Shown here: piece after piece, positions 34,041 to 42,522 of the stretch
Layout: each line of letters opens with the position of its first letter
Numbering within the stretch: the stretch's first letter is position 1
NCBI GenBank assembly: GCA_024280885.1
Contig: JAJRPF010000070.1
Span: forward strand, 1-64,000
Length of the DNA: 64,000 nt
Direction of reading: 5' to 3'
Origin: Planctomycetota bacterium
Lineage (GTDB): Bacteria > Planctomycetota > JAJSAM01 > JAJVHW01
Made by a program: the position numbers and the translations under genes
The notes under the pieces: generated by a model
The model's input: only the letters and a program-made list of their open reading frames with translations
Database searches by the model: none
What the model was told of the DNA's origin: nothing

Positions 34041-35414
34041 ATGACGTTGTTCACGGACTCTCCGAGTCACGGCGCTGATGCGGGATCAGTCGAGTCGGCC
34101 CCGCTCGCGGAGCGGATGCGTCCGCGCGTGCTCGACGAGGTGGTCGGCCATACCGACGTGCTCGGCGAAGGCACGGCACTCCGACGTCTGGTCGATGCCG
34201 ACAAGCTGCCCTCGCTGGTCTTGTGGGGACCTCCGGGGTGTGGCAAGACGTCGATCGCGATGGCCCTCGCGAGCAGTACCGACGCGACGTTCGAGACGCT
34301 CTCGGCCGTCCTCTCGGGTGTGAAGGACGTGCGCGAGGTCGTCGCGCGAGCCCGCGAGCGTCTCACGCGCGGCGAGCGCACGCTGCTCTTCGTGGACGAG
34401 ATCCACCGCTTCAATCGCGCGCAGCAGGACGCCTTTCTGCCGCACGTCGAGCGTGGCACCGTCGTGCTCGTCGGTGCGACGACGGAGAACCCGTCGTTCC
34501 ACGTCAACGCCCCGCTGCTCTCGCGGGCCCGCGTCGTTGCCCTGAAACGACTCGACGACGAAGCGTTGACCGCGCTCGCCGAACGGGCGCTGTCCGATGA
34601 ACCGCGCGGAATTGGAGGGCGCGGGATGTCGCTCGCGCCCGGTGCGCTTGACGCGTTGTTGGCTGCCTCCGCCGGCGACGCGCGCGCGCTGTTGAACGCG
34701 CTTGAAGCCGCAGCGTCCTCGCTGCCCGACGGAGCCGCGATCAGTCGCAACGATGTGGCCGAGGCAGCCGGGAAGGCCGTCCTGCGTCACGACCGCGCTG
34801 GTGACGAGCACTTCGCCCTGGCGTCGGCCCTCCAGAAGTCGATCCGTGCCGGCGACGTGCAGGCGGGACTCTACTGGTGCGCGCGACTCCTTGCGGTGGG
34901 CGAGGACCCACTCTTCGTGGCCCGGCGTCTGGTCGTGATCGCTTCCGAGGACGTCGGAATTGCGCGCCCCTCGGTGCTGCCGATCGTGATGGCTGCGAAG
35001 GACGCAGCCGCGTTCCTCGGCATGCCCGAGTGCGCGTACGCGCTGATGCAGGCCGTGGTGGTTCTGGCGTCGTCGCCGCGCTCGAATGCGATCGCCGTTG
35101 CGTGGAAGGGGCTCCAGGAGGAGCTGCGCCGCACCGGCGCGCCGCCGGTGCCGGACCATCTGCGACCGGCGTCGTCTAAAATGGCCCGCGAGATGGGCTG
35201 GGGCCGCGGATACCGCTACGCGCACGACTACGTCGGCGGCATGTCCGGCCAGGAGAATCTCCCCGACCAACTTCGCGGCAGCACGTGGTTGACACCCAGT
35301 GGCGAGGGGTTCGAGACCGAGGTGACGCGCTACCTGGCGGAGTTCGACGAGTTCCGACGCACCGGGACGCCGGCGCGCAAAGACGGGCGCCAGGATGAAG
35401 GGGTGGGCCGATGA
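34041..35414 (+). CDS. rarA: Replication-associated recombination protein RarA/MgsA
   Basis: AAA+ ATPase of the clamp-loader group acting at stalled replication forks. 457 residues. AERMRPRVLDEVVGH near residue 24, Walker A LWGPPGCGKTSIA near 62, Walker B LLFVDEIHRFNRAQQDAFLP near 115-135, sensor GATTENPSFHVN near 150, then the tetramerisation domain (LASALQKSIRAGDVQAGLYWCARLL) and the closing GRGYRYAHDYVGG. The ATG has GGGGAGC upstream. The stop overlaps the next start by 4 bp (ATGA). Confidence 0.95.
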   Translation: MTLFTDSPSHGADAGSVESAPLAERMRPRVLDEVVGHTDVLGEGTALRRLVDADKLPSLVLWGPPGCGKTSIAMALASSTDATFETLSAVLSGVKDVREVVARARERLTRGERTLLFVDEIHRFNRAQQDAFLPHVERGTVVLVGATTENPSFHVNAPLLSRARVVALKRLDDEALTALAERALSDEPRGIGGRGMSLAPGALDALLAASAGDARALLNALEAAASSLPDGAAISRNDVAEAAGKAVLRHDRAGDEHFALASALQKSIRAGDVQAGLYWCARLLAVGEDPLFVARRLVVIASEDVGIARPSVLPIVMAAKDAAAFLGMPECAYALMQAVVVLASSPRSNAIAVAWKGLQEELRRTGAPPVPDHLRPASSKMAREMGWGRGYRYAHDYVGGMSGQENLPDQLRGSTWLTPSGEGFETEVTRYLAEFDEFRRTGTPARKDGRQDEGVGR

Positions 35415-36304
35415 CCGCGACTAAGGACCCCGATCCGGGTTACGGCGCTGGCTACGGCGCTGGTTCCGGAGCGGATTCCGGAACTGGGGCAGCGCCGGGG
35501 CTGACGCCTGACCTCGGTCGCGAACTCGAAGCCGCGCTCGCGGCGGCAGCGGCCGGAGCGGCCGAATTGGATGCGCGGTACCGGCCCGGTGGCGTACGCG
35601 ACACGGCGTCGAGCAAGGGCCAACGGCGCAATCTGGTGACCGACGCCGACCGTGCGGCCGAGGCTGCCGTATTGCGCGTGCTCGCTGAGCGCTTTCCGGA
35701 CGATGCCGTCATGGCCGAGGAAAGCGCGCCCGAGATGCTGCACGTCGCGCGTTACTGGTGCGTGGACCCGCTCGACGGCACGAACAACTTCGCGCAGGGG
35801 ATCCCACTCTTCTGTGTGTCCGTCGCACTTGTGATCGACGGCGTCCCGCGCGTCGGTGTCATCCACGCTCCGCTGCTGCGCGAGGTGTACGCAACATCTG
35901 GCGACGGCACCGTCCTGAACGGCGAGCCGATCGCCGTCAGCGCGCCGAGCGAGGTCGCCGACGGCATCTTCGCGACCGGTTTCGCCTACGACCGCGAGAA
36001 CCTGCCCGATGACAACACGGCCAATTTTCGATCCGTACTCATGGCTTGTCGCGGAATGCGCCGTTGTGGCTCGGCCGCGCTCGATCTGGCCTGGGTGGCG
36101 TGCGGGCGCCTGGATGGATTCTGGGAACTGTGGCTCAATCCATGGGACCTGGCCGCCGGGGCCGCGCTCGTCCGCGCCGCGGGAGGCTCGGTAAGCGACA
36201 TGAGCGGCGGCGATGCGTGGCTCTCTGGCGCGCATATCGCAGCCACGAATGGCTGCCTTCACGACGAGCTCTTGAGCCTGCTCGGCGACCCTTCGCGAGC
36301 CTGA
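35411..36304 (+). CDS. Inositol-monophosphatase-family phosphatase
   Basis: Mg-dependent sugar-phosphate or nucleotide phosphatase of the IMPase/FBPase/CysQ fold. 297 residues. Metal-site motifs: the AEES segment near residue 102 and WCVDPLDGTNNFAQGIPLFCVS near 116. The second signature WELWLNPWDLAAGAALVRAAGG is near 240-262. The substrate (inositol phosphate, histidinol phosphate or PAP) cannot be decided from motifs. The first 28 residues are a Gly/Ala/Ser/Tyr repeat from a 12-bp tandem repeat. Its start overlaps the rarA stop. Confidence 0.85.
   Translation: MTATKDPDPGYGAGYGAGSGADSGTGAAPGLTPDLGRELEAALAAAAAGAAELDARYRPGGVRDTASSKGQRRNLVTDADRAAEAAVLRVLAERFPDDAVMAEESAPEMLHVARYWCVDPLDGTNNFAQGIPLFCVSVALVIDGVPRVGVIHAPLLREVYATSGDGTVLNGEPIAVSAPSEVADGIFATGFAYDRENLPDDNTANFRSVLMACRGMRRCGSAALDLAWVACGRLDGFWELWLNPWDLAAGAALVRAAGGSVSDMSGGDAWLSGAHIAATNGCLHDELLSLLGDPSRA
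35438..35485 (+). repeat. 12-bp in-frame tandem repeat, four units
   Basis: GGTTACGGCGCT, GGCTACGGCGCT, GGTTCCGGAGCG and GATTCCGGAACT encode GYGA/GYGA/GSGA/DSGT at the N-terminus of the IMPase-family protein. Confidence 0.85.
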
Positions 36305-36457
36305 AGCGCGCCGCTTTGCGCACCACTCTGCGCGCCTCGGATGGCGAACGATGGCGGCGGGAAATCTGCCCCCTGTCGGTTGCAACCGGTACGCTGAACG
36401 GTTTGCGGCCAGCAGGTCGCGAGAAGTCCTCGAAAACCCCTTCCCAAGCGAGCCAAT

Positions 36458-38263
36458 TTGGATCCGAGCAAGCCGCTCATCGTCCAGTCCGACCGCACCG
36501 TACTCCTGGAGGCGCAGAGCCCCCGGTACGCGGAGGCGCGCGACGCGATCTCGCCCTTCGCCGAACTCGAGAAGAGCCCGGAGCACGTGCACACGTATCG
36601 CCTGACGGCGCTCTCCGTGTGGAACGCAGCAGCGACCGGCCTGGCCGGCGACGCCATGCTCGGCGCGCTCGAGCGGTACTCGAAGTACCCCATTCCCGGC
36701 AACGTGCGCGAGGAGATCGAGCGCTGGGTCGCACGCTACGGCCGCATTCAGCTCGTGGCGGAGTCTGCGGAGCACGATGGCGGGGCGGAGACCGCTGATC
36801 GAGAGACGTCTGCGGCTGGGACGTCTGATGCGGGGACTTCCGACGCGGAAAGCCCTGAGGCAGGGGCCTCTGACGCGGGGCTCTCGGGCAAATCCCAACG
36901 ACGCATGGCGCTGGTCTCAGACGACGCCGCCGTGTTGGCCGAGGTGGCCACGAGCGCCCTCTTGCGTCCGTATCTCCTCGGCGAACCCGTGGACGGTCGA
37001 CTGCCCGTCGATCCCGCGTATCGAGGGCATGTTAAGCAGGCGCTGATCAAGCTTGGCTATCCCGTCGAGGACCTCGCTGGATACGTGAAGGGCGGTGCTC
37101 TCAACGTCGTGCTTGCCAAGGGGCTGAATGGCCACGACGGCACGCATTTGCGCAGCTACCAAGAAGAGAGTGTCGCCGCCTTCTGGCAGGGTGGGACCGT
37201 GCGCGGAGGCAGTGGCGTCATCGTCCTGCCTTGCGGCGCCGGAAAGACGGTCGTCGGAATGGGTGTGATGGCGCGCTGCCAGACGAAAACACTCATCCTG
37301 ACGACGAATACCATCGCGGTGAGGCAGTGGCGGGACGAACTGCTCGACAAGACCGACCTCACGCCGGACGACGTCGGCGAGTACACGGGCGACTCGAAAG
37401 AGGTCAAGCCCGTGACGATCGCGACGTATCAGATCCTCACGTACCGTCGCTCGAAGACCGAACCGTTCGTGCACTTCGATCTCTTCCAGCGCAACGACTG
37501 GGGGTTGATCGTCTACGACGAGGTACACCTCCTGCCAGCGCCGGTCTTTCGCGTGACAGCCGAGATCCAGGCCACGCGACGGCTCGGGCTGACGGCCACG
37601 CTGGTGCGCGAGGACGGCAAGGAGCAGGATGTCTTCACGCTGATCGGCCCCAAGCGCTTCGACGTGCCATGGAAGGTGCTCGAGGCGCAGGGCTGGATCG
37701 CGACCGCCGAGTGCCACGAGATCCGCGTGCCGCTGCCCGAAGAGATGCGGATGGAGTACGCCGTCGCGAACGGTCGCACGAAGTTCCGACTTGCATCCGA
37801 GTCGCACGCCAAGATCGGTGTCGTGAAGCGTCTCGTGAAGCGTCACGCCGACGATCAAGTTCTCGTGATCGGACAGTACATCGGCCAACTCGAGACGCTG
37901 GCGCGTGTGCTCGATGCACCGCTCATCATGGGCCGGACACCCACACGCGAGCGTCAGGAACTCTACGACAGATTCCGCACCGGAGAGCTCAAGCTGCTCC
38001 TGGTCTCGAAGGTCGGCAATTTCGCCATCGACCTGCCCGACGCGAACGTCTTGATCCAGGTCTCCGGCACGTACGGAAGCCGGCAGGAGGAGGCGCAGCG
38101 CCTCGGCCGGATCCTGCGTCCCAAGCAGGGCGGCGAGACGGCGACCTTCTACTCCGTGGTCACGCGCGACTCGCGCGATCAGGACTTCTCCGCCAACCGC
38201 CAACTGTTCCTTACGGAGCAGGGCTACAGCTATCGGATCGTGGACTCGAATGAGCTCGACTGA
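36458..38263 (+). CDS. XPB/Rad25-like superfamily 2 DNA helicase
   Basis: Bacterial relative of the eukaryotic TFIIH helicase XPB, likely a DNA repair or transcription-linked translocase. 601 residues. The TTG at 36458 is chosen because the protein then begins like other bacterial XPBs (DPSKPLIVQSDRTVLLE). An N-terminal Helicase_C_3-type or damage-recognition domain (about 1-110) is followed by a 27-residue repeat linker (about 115-142). The helicase core carries Walker A LPCGAGKTVVG near 258, DEVH near 352, GLTATLVREDG near 378, and the motif V/VI region SGTYGSRQEEAQRLGRILRPK near 545. It overlaps the next gene by 14 bp. Confidence 0.9.
   Translation: MDPSKPLIVQSDRTVLLEAQSPRYAEARDAISPFAELEKSPEHVHTYRLTALSVWNAAATGLAGDAMLGALERYSKYPIPGNVREEIERWVARYGRIQLVAESAEHDGGAETADRETSAAGTSDAGTSDAESPEAGASDAGLSGKSQRRMALVSDDAAVLAEVATSALLRPYLLGEPVDGRLPVDPAYRGHVKQALIKLGYPVEDLAGYVKGGALNVVLAKGLNGHDGTHLRSYQEESVAAFWQGGTVRGGSGVIVLPCGAGKTVVGMGVMARCQTKTLILTTNTIAVRQWRDELLDKTDLTPDDVGEYTGDSKEVKPVTIATYQILTYRRSKTEPFVHFDLFQRNDWGLIVYDEVHLLPAPVFRVTAEIQATRRLGLTATLVREDGKEQDVFTLIGPKRFDVPWKVLEAQGWIATAECHEIRVPLPEEMRMEYAVANGRTKFRLASESHAKIGVVKRLVKRHADDQVLVIGQYIGQLETLARVLDAPLIMGRTPTRERQELYDRFRTGELKLLLVSKVGNFAIDLPDANVLIQVSGTYGSRQEEAQRLGRILRPKQGGETATFYSVVTRDSRDQDFSANRQLFLTEQGYSYRIVDSNELD
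36803..36877 (+). repeat. 15-bp in-frame tandem repeat, five units, in XPB helicase
   Basis: Units such as GAGACGTCTGCGGCT, GGGACGTCTGATGCG and GGGACTTCCGACGCG encode [E/G]-T/A-S-D-A pentapeptides. They form an acidic flexible linker between the N-terminal domain and the helicase core. Confidence 0.8.
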
Positions 38264-40436
38264 ATCGACCGAACCGATGGGTGCCGCAGGCTCGAAGAAG
38301 GGCAAGGGCAAGGGCGTACGCCGTTCGCGTGGTTCCAGTCGCGTGAATGGTGCTGCGACCGAGGTGCGGATCCCGGAGTTCTTGAAGAAGCGCAAGGTCA
38401 GCGAGCTTCAGGAGATGTGGGGCTTCTGGCAGAACGGCCAGCGCTCGCCCACACGCAAGCAGGAATTGCTCGACCCGCTTGTCGAGTCACTGGCTGACGA
38501 AGAGATCGTGCGTGCGCGCATCGCGATCCTCTCCGATCGCCCGCGAGAGGTCCTGAAGCGGCTCGTTCGATGCGATCGCTACCGTGCTCGATTGCCGGAA
38601 CTCGTGGACTCTTCGAACGGTCGCGACCTCGAGACGTACGAGGTCGAGGCGGCCGCGCGCGCGCTCAGCAAGCGCGGTTTCGTACAGGTGCTGCGCGAGC
38701 ATTCCGCATCGCGGCGCGGGAACGAAATCTACGTGATCCCGCGCGACCTGGGCGACCTGATCATGGGCTTGCTCAAGGAAGAGCGTCGTGGCCCGTGGCA
38801 GGTGTTCTCGCTGGCAGGTCACATCGAGTCGTTGTCGGCGGCGCGCCGCGCAGCCAGTCTGTCTGCACTCGGTTGCGACGTGGACCCCGACGCGGACCCG
38901 TTGGCGGTTGCGACGGCGGTTCGTTCGCTCCTGCGTGATCGCGGAGTGCTGCACGCGGTCGCCGACAAGTCGCTTCGCGAGGCTCTTGCGCACACGGCAG
39001 TCCACCACGGCGGGATTGTGAGTCGCGCGGACTTTGACGAGTTGCTCCGAGACGGGGCAGCGGCCGGCGCTGCGATGGATCGCCGGCAGTTGCAGACCGA
39101 GTTGGAGGATCTCTGCCTCGGCACGATCACGACGCTCGCGCTCGGCGACTTTGGCGTCGATCTCGGCGGCGAGACGGTCGTGCTCTTCACCGGGATCGCG
39201 GACGTGCTCCTGGACGACGCGCTGCAAGCCGGGGTTCCGGAGCACGACCGGGTGGACGCCGCGCGCGTCGACCTTCTGACGGACCTCCAGCAGTTCTTGA
39301 ACCTGGTGGCGAGCACGCCGCTGCGCGTGACGCAAGGCCGCACAATCTACCGTGCGGCGCAGCATCGCATCCTCGACTCGTTCATCTTCCACGAAGACGA
39401 CTTGATGGACCGCGAGGCGGTGTTCGGCGTTCTCTACAGCCTGGCGTTCGGACTCGAGCTCGTGGAGCCGACCGACGAGTCACGGTTGCGCCTGACGGAC
39501 AAGGGGAAGCAGTGGGACTCGGTGGACCTCACCGAGAAGATCGGGGCCATCTACGCGCGCTTCCTCGAAGAGCGGCTGCCCGATGGACGCGACTTCCACG
39601 TGCGTCGCCTGCGCCGCGCGCTTGCGAAGGCGCTCACGGAAGCGCCGTCCGAGGACTTCCTGCCGCTGACCGACGTGCCGTACCGCGTGCGCAACGACTA
39701 CATTGCGAACCTGGAGGTCGAGGGCGTCCAGGAGCAATACAAAAACCGCTTCCAGTACACGTATTCGCCACCGAAGGAGTCGCCGGACGACCTCCTGGCG
39801 GGGCTCATCGGCTACATCGTCACGCGCCTCTATCCCCTCGGCGTCGTCGACATCGCGATCGCAGACGAGAAGGCGGTCGGCGTCTGCCTGACGGACCTCG
39901 GACGGCGTCTCATTCGCGGAGAGCGTCTTTGTGGCGGCATCGATGAAGCGCAGTTCACGACCGTTGGCGGCACGCCGCTTCCGCTCGTCGTGAACCCCGA
40001 TTTCGAGGTGCTTCTCTTCCCCGAAGGCGATGTCAACGAGGTCGCGCACACGCTCGGTCGTTTTGCCTCGCGGACCAAGTCAGAGCGTGTCGCGCACTAC
40101 CGGATCTCACGCGAGACGGTCGAGCGCGCGCTGGTGAAGGGCATGCCCTCGGACGAGGTCCTCACGTTCCTGACCGAACACTCCCGAATGCCCGTTCCGC
40201 AGAACGTCGCGTATTCGATTCGCGAGTGGGCCGCCCGCGTCCGTTTCGCGACGCAGCGCGAGGGTGTCGTGATCACCACGACCGACGCCGCGTCGCTCGA
40301 CACCGTGCTGGCAGTGGACGAGGTGCAACGCGTCCTGGTCGAGCGCATCTGCCCGACCGCGGCGCTCCTGCGCGCCCCGATCACCGATTGGGATGCTCTG
40401 CAGTTGCTGCGCTCTTTGGGCGTGTACTTCCGCTGA
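38250..40436 (+). CDS. Helicase-associated protein (Helicase_C_3 / XPB-Ssl2-like N-terminal domain)
   Basis: 728 residues. A basic, lysine/glycine-rich start (about 1-35) leads to a helical domain (VSELQEMWGFWQNGQRSPTRKQELLDPL) and several winged-helix-like segments. The C-terminal Helicase_C_3 domain (about 580-700) carries LPLVVNPDFEVLLFPEGD, HYRISRETVERALVKGMPSDEVLTFLTEHS and VPQNVAYSIREWA. No Walker motifs, so not itself an ATPase. In Actinobacteria proteins of this type are encoded next to XPB, and here the genes overlap by 14 bp, so the two very likely form a complex. A 7-bp hairpin follows the stop directly. Confidence 0.82.
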   Translation: MSSTESTEPMGAAGSKKGKGKGVRRSRGSSRVNGAATEVRIPEFLKKRKVSELQEMWGFWQNGQRSPTRKQELLDPLVESLADEEIVRARIAILSDRPREVLKRLVRCDRYRARLPELVDSSNGRDLETYEVEAAARALSKRGFVQVLREHSASRRGNEIYVIPRDLGDLIMGLLKEERRGPWQVFSLAGHIESLSAARRAASLSALGCDVDPDADPLAVATAVRSLLRDRGVLHAVADKSLREALAHTAVHHGGIVSRADFDELLRDGAAAGAAMDRRQLQTELEDLCLGTITTLALGDFGVDLGGETVVLFTGIADVLLDDALQAGVPEHDRVDAARVDLLTDLQQFLNLVASTPLRVTQGRTIYRAAQHRILDSFIFHEDDLMDREAVFGVLYSLAFGLELVEPTDESRLRLTDKGKQWDSVDLTEKIGAIYARFLEERLPDGRDFHVRRLRRALAKALTEAPSEDFLPLTDVPYRVRNDYIANLEVEGVQEQYKNRFQYTYSPPKESPDDLLAGLIGYIVTRLYPLGVVDIAIADEKAVGVCLTDLGRRLIRGERLCGGIDEAQFTTVGGTPLPLVVNPDFEVLLFPEGDVNEVAHTLGRFASRTKSERVAHYRISRETVERALVKGMPSDEVLTFLTEHSRMPVPQNVAYSIREWAARVRFATQREGVVITTTDAASLDTVLAVDEVQRVLVERICPTAALLRAPITDWDALQLLRSLGVYFR

Positions 40437-40455
40437 TCGTGCGCTTCGCGCACGA
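40437..40455 (+). terminator. Short hairpin directly behind the XPB pair
   Basis: TCGTGCG (40437-40443) pairs with CGCACGA (40449-40455) around the loop CTTCG, starting at the base after the stop codon. No T-run. Confidence 0.45.
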
Positions 40456-40922
40456 GCGGCGGAAGTATCGTTGCGTTGGGGTCGCCTCCGGCTCCCCGCT
40501 CGCTCACGCTCGCATGTTCGGCTTCGGTCGCGGCTCCGACTGCTTCAACCGGGCGTGCGCTGGGAGTTCGCGGCCGCGCCTCGGAGCGCGTCCACGACGT
40601 GCGAGCGGGCCCGTCGCAAGTTAGGGTTTCGCAGGCGGAATCCACTCTCTACGCCTCACCGCGATCGTCACGCTGAGTGCTTCGCACACAGCCCGCCAAT
40701 CGCTCTCGTATCCAGCGTTGTCGCGGAGGTGGCGGTTTGGCCGCGAGTTGCCCGCAGACGCCCTACCGCATCAGCGCCCTCTGCTCCTGAGGTTCGCCGT
40801 TCACCCAGACACCCCTCCCGCGCCGAGTTCCTCCCGCCTCCACCACGCCGCACAGACCGTGCGGACCCTGGCCCCGGGCGCTATGCTCGCGCCCCGCGGA
40901 CTGACGCCGGGAGGAGAGACGA
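40456..40922. other. Gene-free stretch before the J/Hsp70 pair
   Basis: About 470 bp with no credible gene on either strand. The last 15 bp hold the GGAGGAG ribosome-binding site of the J-protein gene. No repeat or recognised RNA was seen. Confidence 0.5.
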
Positions 40923-42467
40923 TTGGGCACGATGGACGGAGAGCCGTACGAGGTACTCGGCGTTGCGCGCGACGCGTCGGCTGCCGAGGTTCGCAAGGCG
41001 TACTTCCGTCTCGTTCGTGTGCATTCGCCCGAGGACTCTCCCGAGGAGTTTGCGCGGATCTCTGCTGCCTACCAGGTGCTCTCCGATCCCGCTGCGCGTC
41101 AGCGCCTGGACTCCGCCGCTGGCATTCCTGACGAGGCGAGGCTCGCGTTGGAGGCTGCAGCGGCTTGTCTCGAAGACGACGCCGACGGGGCTGCTCGTCG
41201 GGCGCAGGCCGTTCTCGCGCAACCGGGGCAGGTCGCGGCGGTGCGGCTAGCCGCGGCGTCGATCTGTGTCCAAGCCGGCGCGGTCGACGTCGCCATGCCG
41301 CATCTGGAGGAACTGGTCGCGCGATTTCCAGACGACCTCTCCGCAGTCGGTCTTCTTGGCGATGCGTACAGACTCCAGCGACGGTTCGGGACCGCAGGGA
41401 CACTGCTCAAGGATGCTCTGAAGAACCACCCCGACGACGTCAACCTTCACGTGGGCCTGGCGCGCGTCTATCAGGCGGCGGAGCAGTACGACCGCGCCGA
41501 CTGGGAACTCGTCTCGGGGATCGCCATCCACGGGCCGCGCGACAGCCGCAGCGTGAGTCTGCACTTTCGGCGTCTCTCGTTGCTCGCTCCGCTCGGCAAG
41601 TGGACCGAAATGTTCGATATCGCAGGGCTCGTCCGCGCGGCGATCCCGAAGGGCGACGACGATCTGCGGCGCCATGTCGTCGCGAACTACACCGAGGGCG
41701 CCTACGCATCCCTCGATGTGCAGACGTATGACTTCGCGAGCTTTCTCCTCGAGCAGGCGTACGAACTCGCGCCGTCGCCCGAGCTCCGTACGAAGTGTGA
41801 TGAATTGGCTCCGTGGGCGACGGCGCAGCGCGAGTCCCGCGTGGCTCTCGAGAGCGCGCAGGTCTCGGACTGGATCAAGCAACTCCTGCTCGTTCGACTC
41901 GGACCGCCGATCAGCGACGAAGCGTCGCAAGAACAGATGCAGGCGGCCGCCGCGCTGCTTGCGCAGGAGTCGCGTCGCGCCGACGCGGACTGGGCGCAGT
42001 TCATGGTGGACTATCCGGCGGCGGCTGCACTGATCCAGGAGGCCCGCGATGCCATCCGCGAATCCAGCGCCCCGGCCGTCGGTAAGAAGCGCAAGCGCCG
42101 CCCCGCGCGTGGGCGTCGCGCCGCTGCGGCTGCCCATCGTGAGCTGGCGCAGGACGGCGCGCGCTCCCAAGCCCGAAAGCGCGCGCGGAAAGCGCAGAAC
42201 TCCGGCGCGTCAGTCGTCGGGATACTGTTCTTCGTGATCGCCTCCATAGGCATGCGGGCGTGCGCCCGCTCGTGGCGCAACTCGCCGCGGAGTTCCTCTG
42301 CGAATCCGACGGCGGTCGACGAGTTCATACGCGAGCAGCAGCGGCAGATGGACCGGATGTCACCCGACGCACGTGCGGCGTTCCATGAGGAGATTCTCCG
42401 GGAATTGGAGTCGGATCAGCGCGATGCGGCGGTGGACCCACCGAGCCGCGATGGAGACGACGAGTGA
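40923..42467 (+). CDS. J-domain protein with non-standard HPD motif
   Basis: 514 residues from a TTG at 40923, with GGAGGAG 6 nt upstream; the ATG three codons later is an alternative. N-terminal J-domain (about 5-62): PYEVLGVARDASAAEVRKAYFRLVRVH, then SPEDSPEEFARISAAYQVLSDPAARQRL. The HPD tripeptide that triggers Hsp70 ATPase is replaced by H-S-P-E-D. TPR-like helices follow (about 65-340), then a very basic segment (KKRKRRPARGRR near 383), one membrane helix (about 424-440, VVGILFFVIASIGMRAC) and an acidic tail. It is followed by an Hsp70-like gene 55 bp downstream, so it is probably that protein's co-chaperone at the membrane. Confidence 0.82.
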   Translation: MGTMDGEPYEVLGVARDASAAEVRKAYFRLVRVHSPEDSPEEFARISAAYQVLSDPAARQRLDSAAGIPDEARLALEAAAACLEDDADGAARRAQAVLAQPGQVAAVRLAAASICVQAGAVDVAMPHLEELVARFPDDLSAVGLLGDAYRLQRRFGTAGTLLKDALKNHPDDVNLHVGLARVYQAAEQYDRADWELVSGIAIHGPRDSRSVSLHFRRLSLLAPLGKWTEMFDIAGLVRAAIPKGDDDLRRHVVANYTEGAYASLDVQTYDFASFLLEQAYELAPSPELRTKCDELAPWATAQRESRVALESAQVSDWIKQLLLVRLGPPISDEASQEQMQAAAALLAQESRRADADWAQFMVDYPAAAALIQEARDAIRESSAPAVGKKRKRRPARGRRAAAAAHRELAQDGARSQARKRARKAQNSGASVVGILFFVIASIGMRACARSWRNSPRSSSANPTAVDEFIREQQRQMDRMSPDARAAFHEEILRELESDQRDAAVDPPSRDGDDE

Positions 42468-42522
42468 TGCGCGCTCCGACGATCGAGGTGGCGACCGGTG
42501 GGCGCGGGCCGGGCGAAGGACG

